From assembly GCA_021399435.1 (NCBI GenBank), contig JAJTUP010000021.1:744001-808000 (forward strand): 64,000 bases of DNA, written 5' to 3'. Below the pieces are notes generated by a model. The model saw nothing but the letters and a program-made list of their open reading frames with translations. It did not search any database and had not been told where the DNA came from. This document shows positions 32,423 through 44,541 of the stretch, one piece after another; the first letter of the stretch is position 1, and each line of letters begins with the position of its first letter. The position numbers and the translations under genes are program-made. This DNA comes from Diaporthe sp. PMI_573. Lineage: Eukaryota > Ascomycota > Sordariomycetes > Diaporthales > Diaporthaceae.

Positions 32423-34531
32423 ATGTCTTCCAAATCATCCAAGAAGAAGCGCGATGCTCCATCCGCCAATATCAAGGATGCGCGCTTCGCCAGCTTCGAG
32501 ACCGATCCTCGTTATGCCCTTCCCTCCAAGAAGAAATCCAAGACGACTATCGATAAGCGGTTCTCTCGCATGCTAAAGGATGACGAATTCACCGCTGTCT
32601 CTAGAGTCGACAAGTACGGGCGGAAAATCAAGTCCGATTCCAAGAAGAAGGCGCTACAGAGATTGTACCAGGACGAGGACGAGGATGAAGACATCGAAGT
32701 CGAAGACGACGACACCGTCCAGCGAGAGCTGGAAAAGGCCGAGACGAAATATGACCCCGCAAGAGGGGGCGGTTTCTCTTCCTCAGAGTCCGATACGGAA
32801 TCTGACTCGGAATCAGTCGACGAGGACGATAAAGACGTGCATGAAGAGGTCGACAAAGCACCCGATATGCAGAAGTACCGAACACAGCAAACAGAGGTGG
32901 AGACCGGAGAGGTAACAAATCGCATAGCTATCGTCAACATGGACTGGGACAACATCAGGTCGGTTGACCTGATGGCCTTGTTCAAGAGCTTTGTGCCCAT
33001 CAGTGGGCGCATAGAGAAGGTTTCCATATACCCCTCGGAATTCGGCAAGGAGAGAATGCAGCGAGAGGAGCTCGAGGGTCCACCGAAGGAGATTTTCAAG
33101 AAGGGCAAGGCCGACCAAGATTCAGACGAATCAGAAGGCGATGATGAGGTTTCGGGGGACGAAAGCGACCACGCAGAGGACAGCGACGAAGAGGCCAAGC
33201 AGGATCTGCTGAAAGAGGGCAACGATGAGGACTTCGACAGTGACGCATTGCGCACGTATCAGCTCGACAGGCTGAGGTACTACTATGCCGTCATGGCTTG
33301 CTCGGACAAGAACACGTCACAGAAGATATACGAAGCGACGGATGGTTCTGAATATCTCTCGTCCTCGAATTTCTTGGATTTGAGGTTCGTGCCCGATGAT
33401 ATCACTTTTGACGACGAACCCCGAGATGAATGCGAGAGTGTTCCCAACGACTACAAGCCAGTCGAGTTTGTGACCGACGCTCTCCAACACTCAAAGGTCA
33501 AGCTCACGTGGGACGTGGACCCTGAGGATGTTAAACGCAAGGAGTCCATCAAAACCGCTTTCAGTGGAAGCAAGAATGATCTCGCGGAGAACGACCTGCG
33601 AGCCTACCTGGCCAGTGACAGCGAGGATGAACAGGAGGAGGAGGGAGGAGATGCCACAGGTGGGGCTACGGCCGCACCAAAGCTCAGCAAGAAGGAGCTT
33701 GCCCGCAAGAAGATGCGGGAAGCTCTTGGCCTGAGCGATGAGCCCGTAGGCAAAGCTTCTGACATAGGCCCTGTTGGAGACATGGAGATCACATTCACCC
33801 CGGCACTAACAGAAAGTTCCGGCGGGAAGAAGGACCCGGAGAATGAGACCACCGCCGAAAAGTACATCCGCAAGGAGCGTGAGAGGAAGGCGCAGAGGAA
33901 AGAGCGAGCCGCTGCGAAGTCAGAGGACGCCGGCAGGGGTGCGACAAACGAGCCAGAGGAGGACCTTGGCTTTGACGATCCCTTCTTCACCATTGAAGAG
34001 CCTAAACCGGCTTCGAAAGCCCAGCTGCACAAGGAGGAACGCCGCAAGAAGCGGGAGGCCAGGGAGGCCGAGGAGAAGAAGAGCGCTGTTGATAAGGCGC
34101 AGCTGGAACTGCTCATGGAGGATAACCACGATGAAGAGACGGGCCATCTGAAGCATTTCAACATGGATGAGATCCTGAAGGCCGAAAAGAAGAAGAACAA
34201 GAAGAAGGCCAAGAAGGACAGGAAGGACAGGAAAGATCCCGCCGACGCAGGAGGACTGCAGGAGAATTTCAGGATCGACGCGGGTGATGATCGCTTCAAG
34301 GCCTTGTTTGAGGAACATGAGTTTGCTATCGACCCATCCGATCCCAAGTTCAAGGCCGCATCGGGAATGAAGCAGCTTGTAGAGGAAGGCCGGAAGAAAC
34401 GGAAAAACGGAGCCGGTCTTGATGGTGCCGAAGAACCAAGGGAAAAGAAGCCCAAAAAGGCCAAAGCTAGCAGCCAGGACTTGGACAGTCTGGTCACATC
34501 ACTGAAGAAGAAGGCCGGGAGTAAGAAATAG
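32423..34531 (+). CDS. ESF1: Pre-rRNA processing protein ESF1
   Basis: ESF1 is a nucleolar component of the 90S/SSU processome needed for early 18S rRNA cleavages. Intronless, 702 aa from the ATG at 32423 (MSSKSSKKKRDAP). The N-terminus has the family block DARFASFETDPRY and DKRFSRMLKDDEF. The central RNA-binding-like region reads IAIVNMDWDNIRSVDLMALF and KVSIYPSEFGKERMQREELE. Then come long acidic and Lys-rich disordered segments. The C-terminal NUC153 motif reads DDRFKALFEEHEFAIDPSDP, followed by FKAASGMKQLVEEGRKKR. Length is close to the yeast and fungal orthologues. The identity rests on conserved blocks at both ends. Confidence 0.95.
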   Translation: MSSKSSKKKRDAPSANIKDARFASFETDPRYALPSKKKSKTTIDKRFSRMLKDDEFTAVSRVDKYGRKIKSDSKKKALQRLYQDEDEDEDIEVEDDDTVQRELEKAETKYDPARGGGFSSSESDTESDSESVDEDDKDVHEEVDKAPDMQKYRTQQTEVETGEVTNRIAIVNMDWDNIRSVDLMALFKSFVPISGRIEKVSIYPSEFGKERMQREELEGPPKEIFKKGKADQDSDESEGDDEVSGDESDHAEDSDEEAKQDLLKEGNDEDFDSDALRTYQLDRLRYYYAVMACSDKNTSQKIYEATDGSEYLSSSNFLDLRFVPDDITFDDEPRDECESVPNDYKPVEFVTDALQHSKVKLTWDVDPEDVKRKESIKTAFSGSKNDLAENDLRAYLASDSEDEQEEEGGDATGGATAAPKLSKKELARKKMREALGLSDEPVGKASDIGPVGDMEITFTPALTESSGGKKDPENETTAEKYIRKERERKAQRKERAAAKSEDAGRGATNEPEEDLGFDDPFFTIEEPKPASKAQLHKEERRKKREAREAEEKKSAVDKAQLELLMEDNHDEETGHLKHFNMDEILKAEKKKNKKKAKKDRKDRKDPADAGGLQENFRIDAGDDRFKALFEEHEFAIDPSDPKFKAASGMKQLVEEGRKKRKNGAGLDGAEEPREKKPKKAKASSQDLDSLVTSLKKKAGSKK

Positions 34532-34830
34532 GTGCGGTGGAAAATCAGATACCCAACCAAAACAGAACAACAGAGCTTATCTTACCCGTTTTGCTCCGAT
34601 CCAAGGCTCCTACTTGCCAACATGCAGTTTCCGACAGGGATACTTTCTCGGGTTACATAGCAGGCCGCTGCAAGAGGCCTACCAGTGAATGCCTAGCAGA
34701 GCCTCGTCGACATCTTACTCTCTTCGTTTCTTACACCCTTTCCTTGCCAGTCTTCGAGTAGTCCACTCTATCTTCCCGTGGATAATACACTAAATTCCCG
34801 TCAAATCACCAACCACCAACCCCTTCTACC

Positions 34831-35620
34831 ATGAATTCCATCCGGATGGTCGCAGAGGCAAGCGTCACAGCAGCAAAAGGGGCCGCCTTGCCCAAGTCCC
34901 AACGTGCCACCCTAGCCGCCGCCACAGAGAAAGGACAGGAGCCGACCAAGGCTGCACCGGGTGTTGCCTCGCAGGCAAGTTCTCATTAATCCCCTCCCCC
35001 CCCCCGGCACTCCAAACCGCAAATACATCACCCTTGAAGGGCAAACCACAACAATAGACGTGGCTGCCTGGGACAGAGACATACACCAAGACACAAGGCT
35101 GAGTGACATCTACCTCAGGCAACCGACTGGGTCTCGGCCAACCCCGGAACCGCTGCGTGCCTCGCCGTCGGCGCCGCGGTCAGTGTTCCCCTCCTTGTCG
35201 CCCCAATGGCCGTAGTGGCGCCTGTTTTGGGTGCTGCGGGCTTTGGCTCTGGCGGTATAATCGGAGGTAAGCTATACATTTACTCCCTCTAGCACTGAGC
35301 TCCTGCCCCGCCCCCTTTCCTTCGGTCTTCTGTCGCGGTTGTTGGCTCACCGACACTTTGATTGTCGTGCAGGTTCCGCTGCTGCCGGGAGTATGGGTGC
35401 TGGAGTAGCCGCGGGGAGTACCTTTGCTACATTGCAGAGCGCGGCCATGGGTGGGTACGGCATTGCTGCGGTCTCGGGCGCTGTCCAAGGCGCTGGTGCT
35501 GCCGTGGCTGGCGTCTCGGGTGGCGTGGCCGCTTGGCTGCAGAGAAAGAAAGTTGTGGAGGAGGAGGAGGAGGCTCACGCTGACGGCTCGGAAGACGAAG
35601 ACGTGAAGACTAAGTTGTGA
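34831..35620 (+). CDS. IFI6/IFI27 (ISG12)-like small membrane protein
   Basis: Three exons fit: 34831-34974, 35119-35266 and 35373-35620, giving 179 aa. The first intron starts GCAAGT and ends CTCAG, i.e. a GC-AG intron with a consensus-like AG/GCAAGT donor; the second is GTAAGC...GCAG. The joined middle is Gly/Ala-rich and hydrophobic (GFGSGGIIGGSAAAGSMGAG; STFATLQSAAMGGYG; AGAAVAGVSGGVAAW). This is the pattern of the interferon-induced 6-16 family (Pfam IFI6/27), whose animal members sit in mitochondrial or nuclear membranes. The C-terminus is acidic (VEEEEEAHADGSEDEDVKTK). Fungal members exist but their role is unknown. It is tail-to-tail with the copper radical oxidase, 105 bp apart. Confidence 0.75.
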
Positions 35621-35725
35621 AGACGAGGCTTCATTGAGTTGGTGAACCCGAGCGACAAGAACATTCTGGCCTAGATGAGAATAACATGAAGGCAATGGCT
35701 GCTTATTACAATGCTGTCTACATAT

Positions 35726-38352
35726 TTACAGTGTAATCCTGACTGTCTTGGCCACGCTCGGCACTCCCGTACTGCTGACCGCGAATAGGTAGTAATATCC
35801 CGGGATCAGGATCCCACTGTCAGCAGGCAGGGTCGCCGTGTACGAGTTTCCACTGACCGTCACGCTCGTCAATGGCACACGCCTCTGGTCACTGTTAACA
35901 CTGTGCGTGACACTCCCAATACGGACTAAAACCAGCTTCGAGTTGGCCAGGTTGACCGAAGCCGTGAGCTTCGCCCCGACCCTGACCGTGGAAGCACTGA
36001 CGGTTGAGATCACAGGCCGGGTGGCGGCTGTACCGTCGGCCTTAAACAGGTACGGCGGACTGAAGATCTGGCCATCGGCGTGGTCGACCACCTTGTTGCA
36101 GTTCGCCGAGCTAGCCCCTGGCTGGCCGACGTAGCAGAGGCCGCCACCGCCGCTGAAGATGGTGCCGTCCGGCAGCAGCAGGCTGACCGAGTGGTAGTTC
36201 CGCGGAACGGCCTCGGCCGCGAGAGTCTTCCATGCCTTAGTTGCCGGGTTGAAGATCTCGGCCTGGAGGACGCCGTCCGTGTCCGTGAAGACGAGCGAGC
36301 GCCTCTGCCCCCCTGTTACCACGATCTGGCCGTCTGGGAGGACGACTGCGTTGGCGAAGCCACGGGGGTAGGCCATATCCCCGATGCGCTCAACCGTGGC
36401 CGGCTCGTTGGGGTTATTAATGGTGGTAATGTGCGCACGACTTGTGCCGGGCGAGTCCGTGTAATCGGGCGACCCGCCGGCAGAGAAGATCTTGCCGGGC
36501 TCGTACATAGCCCAGACTCCGCACATCGCGTCGTCGGTGTCTCGTGTGCCGGCCGCGGCTTGAGAGCCCGTGCCGGTTGTGCCGTACCAGTTCTGGGCCT
36601 TGCTAGGACCGGCTTGGAACACACTAGATAATGGATTAGCTCTGAGGGGCGGTGAGTATGTGATGTGAACAACTCACGATCCGTTCTTCCAGCCGACCAG
36701 CCATCCATGGTTGTCCTCCCTCCAGATGCCCTCGTGGTCGACCGTGAGCATCGGCCCGACTTTGGCATTTGGCAGGGCGGTCCACTTGTTAGTGGCAGGA
36801 TCATAGACCTCTCCGTCTTTACCGACAATAGGCGGAGAATAAGCACCACCAATGGTGAAGATCCTCCCGTCGGACTACAGCATTCAGAGTCAGTTATCAA
36901 AGAACCAAAGAAGTAGCTTTCATGCCAATACGGTGAGGAGTGTAGCCGCAAGGTGGTCAAAGCCTGTCTCAAAACCTGCATCCCGAAAAGTCTTTGTTAT
37001 AGAGGCTAAGGATGGGGTATGTTTGTTCTTGGAGGGTTAAAGATTGTATCCAAAAGCTGCTTACCAGGGTTGCAGACGTCTGATAGCCCCGTGGGGTGAT
37101 CATGTTCGGCCCCTTTGTGAAGGCATTGGTAGCCGGATCATAGAAGCTTGTCACTTCGGCGTTACTGCCTCCCGTGATCAGGAGACGTCCATCTGCCAGG
37201 TTGCTCATGCCGGGACAAAACATGTCGTGACCTGTATTTGCGACTGCCTTGGCTGAAACCGCACCACTTTGAGCAATGGTGTTAGCAAGCGGAAAGAATC
37301 ATGGGTGATGGAGGCACCTCAGGCAGGAATTGTGTCTGTACTCACGTCTTGAAGTTGTAATCAGCAAACTGGGTCTGACCGCCGGCTCCTCCAAAAGCAT
37401 CCTTCCCCCAGCTGCTAAATACCAGCAGTCTTGAGGACTCAGGCACCGCAGGGACGATATAGGCCGCAACAGGGATGACAGGGAAGCGAACTAGGTCTGA
37501 CCACGACCCTGAGGTCGCGGGAGCGGGAGCGACATCCTGCCGAATGACATCGAAGCGCTTGTTAGTCGACCAGATCAGGGTGTTGGTCGCAGTATCGGCC
37601 TTGATGTGGCAAACCAAGGCGACGGTGTCAAATACGGCCCTGGCGCAGCCGTTGGTCGTAGCGCAGCGCTGGGCACAGTCCTGGGTGTTGGCGACGTTGT
37701 TGATCACCTGTGCGCTGGCACCACGCGTGTCTGTGTCCGGGCAGATCTTATACGTCTTCCCACTATTTGTGTAGGTTGTCTCCGTGAAGGGGCAGCGAGC
37801 AATGTTGGTCTGCTCGGGAAGGGCATTGCTCAGATACACGACGCTGAATTGGTTGTTTTGGACCCAATTCAAGGCGTTTGCGCCGTTGTTCTTGATGTGG
37901 CACACCTTGTTGGTGTTGTCATAAACGGCCTTGACACAGACGCCGTTTTGATCGCAGGCTTGGGCGCACGCCGCGACTGTGGCAATATTGCCCAAGACTT
38001 GATCTGAAGGGCCTACATAGTCGGTGGCTGCGCAGATGGCACTGCAGCATTCAGAGTCAGCCATCAAAGGACCAAGGGGGTTGTTTCATACAAATGAGGG
38101 GAGGAAAGGATCACAATGTGGCTATAGCCTGTCTCAAGACCAGCAGCGTGATAAGTTCTTTGAGGCACTGGCCATGTTTGGCAGAACTTGCTTCTTGAAG
38201 GGGGTGAAATTGTATCCAGAAGCCGCTTACTATTTGGCACCACCTGGGCCTGTATAGGTGGTAGGAGTAGTTGGGCACTGAGTAATGGCAGTCACCACCT
38301 GTGACATGGAACAAATGGCGACTGCTACCTTGAAGACGTTGAAGGAGCCCAT
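35726..38352 (-). CDS. Secreted copper radical oxidase (AA5, galactose oxidase-like) with two PAN-like domains
   Basis: Exons 38352-38231, 38041-37346, 37266-37065, 36874-36678 and 36623-35726 give 704 aa with consistent phases. A signal peptide (MGSFNVFKVAVAICSMSQVV) is followed by two PAN/apple-like repeats (about 40-110 and 130-200; CVKAVYDNTNKVCHIK and CARAVFDTVALVCHIK). Then comes the kelch propeller and the C-terminal DUF1929-type domain. By comparison with galactose oxidase the cofactor residues are kept: Cys290 (HDMFCPG), Tyr334 (PRGYQTSA), Tyr549 and His550 (RNYHSVSLLLPDG), and His646 (GSVTHSVNSDQRR). The stacking residue Trp290 of galactose oxidase is Tyr352 here (IGGAYSPP). These enzymes oxidise primary alcohols to aldehydes with release of H2O2. 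The Tyr and PAN modules suggest an aryl or other alcohol rather than galactose as substrate (inference). Confidence 0.93.
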
Positions 38353-41300
38353 GGTAACTTTAAACGAGTGAATGAGTACAAGGAGTGGCTAGCGAGAAGA
38401 GAGCACGCCTAGATGACACAATCCTCCTCACTTCGAGGGTAAAAGAGCAGGTATATATAAGAAGAGGTACAGCGAGGGATTCCCGGGCCCCACACTTTAT
38501 GTGCGGGCGCCATCATGAGCGAGGAAGTAGGAGGAGACCGGGAGACAAGACTCGGCGATGCCTAGATATGCGGTCATCACACAGTCTATCACCAGCAAGA
38601 CCGTAAGCAGCGCACCGGTGAGGAAACCAAGATGCCTGTACGATATCAGTCTTCCGAGAACGCCGTGCAAGCTTGAATACGAGAGAAACTAATATCGATT
38701 TACAGGCCTGGTTGTCCTCACGGATGGCCCAGCCGGACGGTTCTGTTCCTGGACCACCCACGCGGTAGCACCTTAGTCTCTCGCTAATGACGCCGTCGTG
38801 TCTATTTTGGAAGCTGGACGTGCTCTTCACCAGCCGCAAGTTAGAGAAGTTCCAACGGAGCGATCTACGATCTACCTCTAAGGCGTCTAGTGGCTCCCGC
38901 AAAGGTCGGCCATCAACCGGGCCGCCAAGACGCGGTCCGGTAGCAAAAGCCTCGTGATCAAGCATGTAGTTCATCACGGGCCCTCGGATAGTGGCCCAGA
39001 GACCTCCTGCTAGCATAGTCGGATGTCGGCAGACTTGTTCATTGGATCAGGGGGAATAAAATGGATCGGCTGCAACTAACCCTTACAAGCGCAATTGGCG
39101 TGCATCCGCCCCTGAATGTTATCAGCCGCTGTCAGTCTTGGTAAATAACGGAGGATGGAAAGGTGTGGCATTCGCTCAACTCACCGGTCACCGCGGTCTT
39201 GGTTGCTTTTGCTTTTGCTTCTGTCTGTCCAAGCTGAATTGACCATGCAGATGACGGGCAGCAGATGACGGATGAGATCTTCAGCCACAAAATTACAGAC
39301 CCCAAAATGCCAAGTGGTGGGAAGATTAATCCTGCAGCAAGTTGATAGTGATCCATTTTCCAGCAGCAGAGATCCATACGTCGGGCAAGATTGGTGGGGT
39401 TGCATACGCGCCCGTCTCGAGGTGCCTTATCTCGAAACAAGTGTCGACCAATGGAGAAAATGCAACGGCGCACACCACCATGTGGACAAATCAACAAGGG
39501 ACAGAAAAGAAAGGCTAGTTTTGGCTTATCTTGAACGGAGTGTACACTTCTAGACGGCATCGCTTGCGGAGCGGGAATCAGATCAGAGCTCTTGGCTGGT
39601 CATGGTCTTAGCCGCGTATTGAATTTCTTGTCCGCTTTGCTGAATGGCCACAGACGTCTTATTCTACGAAAACTAGTTATCCGAGCCATTGATGCCAGGG
39701 CAAATAATTTTGTCCCGAAGACTTTTGCTACTCACACTCTTTTGCCATGCCTAGGTACCTCAAGTGCTGCAGCACCGGTGTTGCTTCTGCCAATATCTGT
39801 GTGCGCAACAAGTTTTAACAGCTCAGGTCAGGGTTGCATGTTACCTTTGTCGATCTCACGTGCGCTAAGTTGATACCCTGTTGTTTTCGGGCATGAGATT
39901 TGGCATTTCAATATCTGCGAGGAGGATGGATACCCTGCGCAAAGTTGACAGGTGCGTGTATCGGAAGATCCAGACAGACCACGTGCGTGGGCACACTATG
40001 CACGGTCGTCCAGTCCGTTTGGATCGAGGTTGATACAGGCTTGTGGGTCTCAATTTCGAATGTGGTCGTCACTCTTTTTGAGGTTTTTGATAGACCAATA
40101 CCAATCGATTGTACTTGGTAGCACTTGAGTGGAATCACCCCCGAGTGCCTCGTTGATGTTTCGACTCTGACAAGGGCGATGGAAATAAGTTGAATCATGC
40201 ATGTGATTCGGAACAGCTCTGTGACATGCCAAAGGGCAGTGATGAGAACCAGCAGCTGCACGGATCGGGTCTTGTATGGGATCCGAAGTTGGTGCAACTT
40301 TTCGAAATATCACCACTCATACAGAGCCCTCTCGACTGATACTTAGTTGTATGAAAAGAAGGAGGTCATCGACCCCCTATGATGTGTAGTTGAAGATAGA
40401 AACACCCCATTATTTTTGAAACGTAATAAGCTACCGTGTATATGTCTATTCTGAGCATTATTTGTGCTTGCGAGAACTGGAGGGAAAGGGAAATTGAGCA
40501 GCGACATGAGGCTGTGTTATTTTGCTCGCAAAGGCTGTCTTGTCTGTCTGTGGTCGTTGCTGATGGGTGGAGTGGAAGGGACTCTCTTCAGTTACGTAAG
40601 TGTCGCACGCAAGACAAAAAAGGCCCAGACGGGACGATCCGATGGGCAGGCCCGTGCATGGGGCTCGCGTGTGCATGGCTGGGCCTGGTCAGTTTTTGCA
40701 GAGGATCCACTGCAGTCTGCCAGTTCTGCCAGTCTGGCTGTCTGGCTGTCTGGCAATCTGGCAGTCTGGTTGGGATGATGTGCAGTGTAAAAGCTTGCTC
40801 ATCAGTGCGTGACCTAGGTAAGAAGCATCTAATGTGGTAGCGTGTGACGGCACCGAGGATCTGCAGCAGGCATTGATACACAGTAAATGGCATCCCAAGG
40901 CTTGTGTCGATGGCCAAGCTGCCAGTCAGTCATCGTCATTTGTGTGACGTCGGCGCCGACTTGGTTGAGCTTCGGCTGGCCAGCCACCCCTGCCCAGGTA
41001 TCGTCATTTGGTGCGCCCTGGTGGAGCCGGCAGTGGAAATGAGATGCGCAATCTACAGGTACCCTACTGATGTTGACCATTTCTCCTTCCCGCGACGCCC
41101 ACCCGCCGCACCGCTTGGAGCCATGACATCACGCCCCGCCTGTCCCGGCCCGCCCTGAGCTTGCACCGTAGTGTAGGTATCGTTGGTGTGGACTACCCGG
41201 GACCCCGGGACAAAACTTAAACCATCACCCAGCCCGTCCGCCACGCGACCGATCCCACCCGCCACATCCGTTGCTCTTTTGAAGGTCAAGCATCTCCTCC

Positions 41301-41445
41301 CCATCTGCCGCATCTGTCTGTCCCTGGGAGTCAAAATTCATGCAATCGACATCGGCGCAGACTCGAGAACAGACAGACGCCCCGAGCCGTCTTTCTCTTC
41401 CCAGTCACTCGCCCCAGCACGACTGTGCGCCAACTCCACGTTACC
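38353..41445. other. 3-kb region without supportable gene
   Basis: No frame here gives a recognisable protein or a good exon chain. The oxidase promoter lies at its left end; a TATATAA box is seen at about 38453-38459, 100 bp above the start. A CTGGC/CTGT-rich simple repeat lies at 40715-40770. The right end (from about 41200) should hold the promoter of the membrane-protein gene. Confidence 0.5.
40715..40770. repeat. Imperfect CTGGCTGT/CTGCCAGT simple repeat
   Basis: Seven or so units of the type CTG(G/C)C(T/A)GT in a row. No function visible. Confidence 0.75.
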
Positions 41446-43478
41446 ATGACCCGTAACCAACCTCAGGACCCGGCCGCACAGGACGAGAATCCATATTTCG
41501 ACCGCCGCCTCACACACCGTGCCTCGGATCTGGCCCCCTCGAGGAGCGCTCCTCAGTCCCACCATCAACCTCAGCCCCGGTCTCATCATGCCTCAGGACT
41601 CTCCACCGGCCCAAACACACCGACCCGTGAACGCCCGCCGCCTCTTGCGAGACCGCCGCCTTCCTACAATCGTGGAGGTGCGGTAAGCCGACAGCAGTCG
41701 TCCATCGGTCTCAGGAGGCTGCGCGCCCCATCACTGCCCACCGGCACAGCCCCCGTTGCGACCGACTGGGAGCAGAACCGTGGGGGGTCACCAGCAAACG
41801 ATCATCGCAACGACGACTCTCGGGACACCGGTGGCCGGAGACGCTCTAGCTCCGATCCCCAGCGCCCAACCTGGCTCACCGATCCCACCCGCAGTGGTCA
41901 GGGCCACAGTGGCGTGCGTCACTTGCCCTCCGTTCCTGAACTATCGGAGGCTGGACCAGGTGCTGGGCGTGCCAGTCGAAGGGGCTCAATGTTCTTCCGG
42001 CCCTGGAGGCATCAGCAGCAGCAGAAAGAACAACCCCAGACACAACAACAAGCCGAGTACGACGACAGGATCGTCGACCTTCTGGACGTCCTCGACCCCG
42101 AGGTTTCCACATTGACTTCCATCACCAATGTCCAGAACTCGCTCTTCATCCCCTCGCTGGGGCGATGGGTCAACAGACGACCAACCTACGACGTCTCTAG
42201 CATGCGCGGCCCCGCCGGCGGGAGGTCACGGGAGGAACTCTCGGAACAGCAGGCGGCTGTTGTCCAAGCAGACCAACGCTCCGAGTCGGGTCGCGCTTAC
42301 AGCATCTCATCCAATCTCGACGACACACACTATGCCGTCCTCCCCCACGGCGAGTCCCTGGAGGGATGGAGCCAGGGAGACGTCGAGATGCTGAACGATC
42401 ATGTCAGACACATGCTGCACTCAAGGCGATCCAAGTTCAAACGCGGATTAAAGGGCTTTGGCAGATATGTGAGTCGACCTCTTGGCTTTTTCGTCACGCT
42501 CTACGCCACACTCATCACCCTGTTTGGCCTTGCATGGGTTCTCTTCCTCATCGGTTGGATCTCCATCGGATCCAAACAGAGCTACTTGATCAACATCATC
42601 GATTACACCCTTGTCGCTCTCTTTGCGATCATGGGCGATGGACTGGCACCCTTCCGCGCGGTGGACACCTACCACATGATCTATATCGCACGGTACCGTA
42701 AGCATTTTCTGCATGGACTCCTCAACCTCTTCACCTCGATTGACAAGATGCAGACCGTATGAGCCTGAAAATACGGAAACAGCTGCTGCTCCCGAAGCTC
42801 CGCGACCCTAATGACCTGCCCACGGAGCCGGTGATCCCGGACGTCGAGGAAGCGGCCGCAAACAATGATCTGCCGGATGTGGAGCCTGGTGACGACTTTG
42901 CTGTACTCTCGCCGAAGCAACAGGAGACGCTTGTGCATCATCAAACCAAGTACGCCAAGTCGCATACATTCTACAAGCCACACGAGACAGAAACCCACTT
43001 TGCATTCCCGCTCAACCTCATGATCACCATCACGGTCCTCCTCGACCTCCACAGCTGCCTTCAGATCTCGCTGGGAGCCACTACCTATGGTATCAAGCCC
43101 GAGTCGCGCCCGTTCGCCCTGACGACGGTCATTCTCTGCTGCTCCATCACGGTTAATGCAACAGCGGGCCTGCTCATCTGGATAGGCGATCGGCAGACGC
43201 GGAAGAAGGACGTAATCGAGCGGATGACACGGCAGGAGATGACTGAGGAGGCCATGCACGAGGTGCAGAAGAAGAAAAAGAAAGAGATGGAGAAGGCCGC
43301 AAGGCCGTCGAGCGACGAGAAGGGTAATGGCGATGGCGGGTGGAGGGAGAGCTTGAACCTCCCGCGGCTGAGTCTTGACCAGTTCAGGAACTCGCAGAAG
43401 AAGGGAGAGAACTCCGCGGCCCGGGAAAAGGATCAGAGCCCCCAGAGCGAGGGTGCAGGATCTAGTACACATGCTTAG
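41446..43478 (+). CDS. Fungal integral membrane protein of unknown function, four predicted spans
   Basis: Exons 41446-42697 and 42754-43478 (56-nt intron, GTAAGC...TGCAG) give 658 aa. The join restores a continuous block IARYHRMSLKIRKQLLLPKL. Residues 1-280 are hydrophilic and rich in Pro, Ser, Arg and Gln. Two membrane spans follow (PLGFFVTLYATLITLFGLAW and YLINIIDYTLVALFAIMGDG), then a 110-residue soluble loop. Two more spans follow (FPLNLMITITVLLDLHSCLQ and LTTVILCCSITVNATAGLLI). The end is charged, with a Lys-rich helix (EVQKKKKKEMEK). This looks like the large fungal family often labelled DUF2985, but I cannot confirm that by search. No catalytic motif is seen. Confidence 0.85.
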
Positions 43479-44409
43479 AAGGCCTTAGGATAAGGTGCAT
43501 TATCAGCGGTGATTTTCGCATTCAGACTTTTCTACAACATTTTAATAGCATATAACAGCCTTGAGATACCCGAAATAGCAGTCATTTTCAAGATTATGTA
43601 ACAAGAGTCGGAAAAGGAGGTATGAGAATGATAGTGTTCTACAGCAGGATATATTTAAACAATTGGTCAATTTCAGACTTTAATCATAATGTTGATTGAA
43701 CGGTTCTAATGTTTGAGGTGAAAGCACAGAGTATGACTAAAACTTCAACAATGGACATGGTATATATGTATGGTCGATTATAATTACGGATATGTTCTCT
43801 GAAGTCCAGGAAAGACTTCAGCTGAACGTAGAATGCCACCTGGCGAAGATGCCCCTGTTGATGCCGAGCCTGGAAACTTAGAATGACGTGACTCAGCTGT
43901 GCATTAAGAATGAAAGTCACTGGTTGCGATGCTACAGACCGTCGTCGTCGGCAACACAGTAAGTAGCATAGACTCAGAAGGCAGACGTGGCTCGGGACAC
44001 GGGACCAAGGCGCTAATACACAGTGCGGATGCGAGCCCTGTGGCCTGACAAGCGCCTAGGCGGTGCTCGACAGACGGCACAACCCCCTTCCGAGTTAGCT
44101 TCGCGCGCCGGGCATCCCGGACATTAGCGGCATGCCGAACCGGCCCAGTGCACCGTTGTGAGGGGACCGGTAGGCAGGCCTCCCCACGGATCGCCCAAGG
44201 AATGGAGAATCGTAGATGGAGGGGAGCCAGCTAGGCAGCCACCCAGCCCTTGGCATCAGCCGGGGGAATCTGAAGCTGAGGTTGGGCGAGACGGATCTCG
44301 ACGCTTTGTCCGGAAACATCATGGTGTGAGACACTGTCCGTGGTAACAGAAAGGACATACTACCTCGTACTCCTTAACTGAAGATAAATAGATGCTTCCT
44401 CTCCCGTCG

Positions 44410-44451
<42 letters not shown>

Positions 44452-44541
44452 CGCATCTTGCAGTATCCTTAACCCAAACGCAATCTTCTCGGAGACATCA
44501 ATTTGTACAACCTCACCTCTTCCTCCCACATCCCAGTCAAA
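43479..44541. other. Intergenic region with CA microsatellite
   Basis: Spacer between two plus-strand genes. No gene is supportable. A dinucleotide repeat lies about 90 bp before the next start codon. Confidence 0.6.
44411..44449. repeat. (CA)n microsatellite
   Basis: About 19 perfect AC/CA units. It sits in the upstream region of the VOC-fold gene, so length changes could affect its promoter or leader. Confidence 0.95.

Noticed and set aside
33604..34560. Open frame of 318 codons on the minus strand
   Set aside because: Antisense shadow of the ESF1 Lys/Glu-rich region, giving Ser/Phe-rich low complexity.
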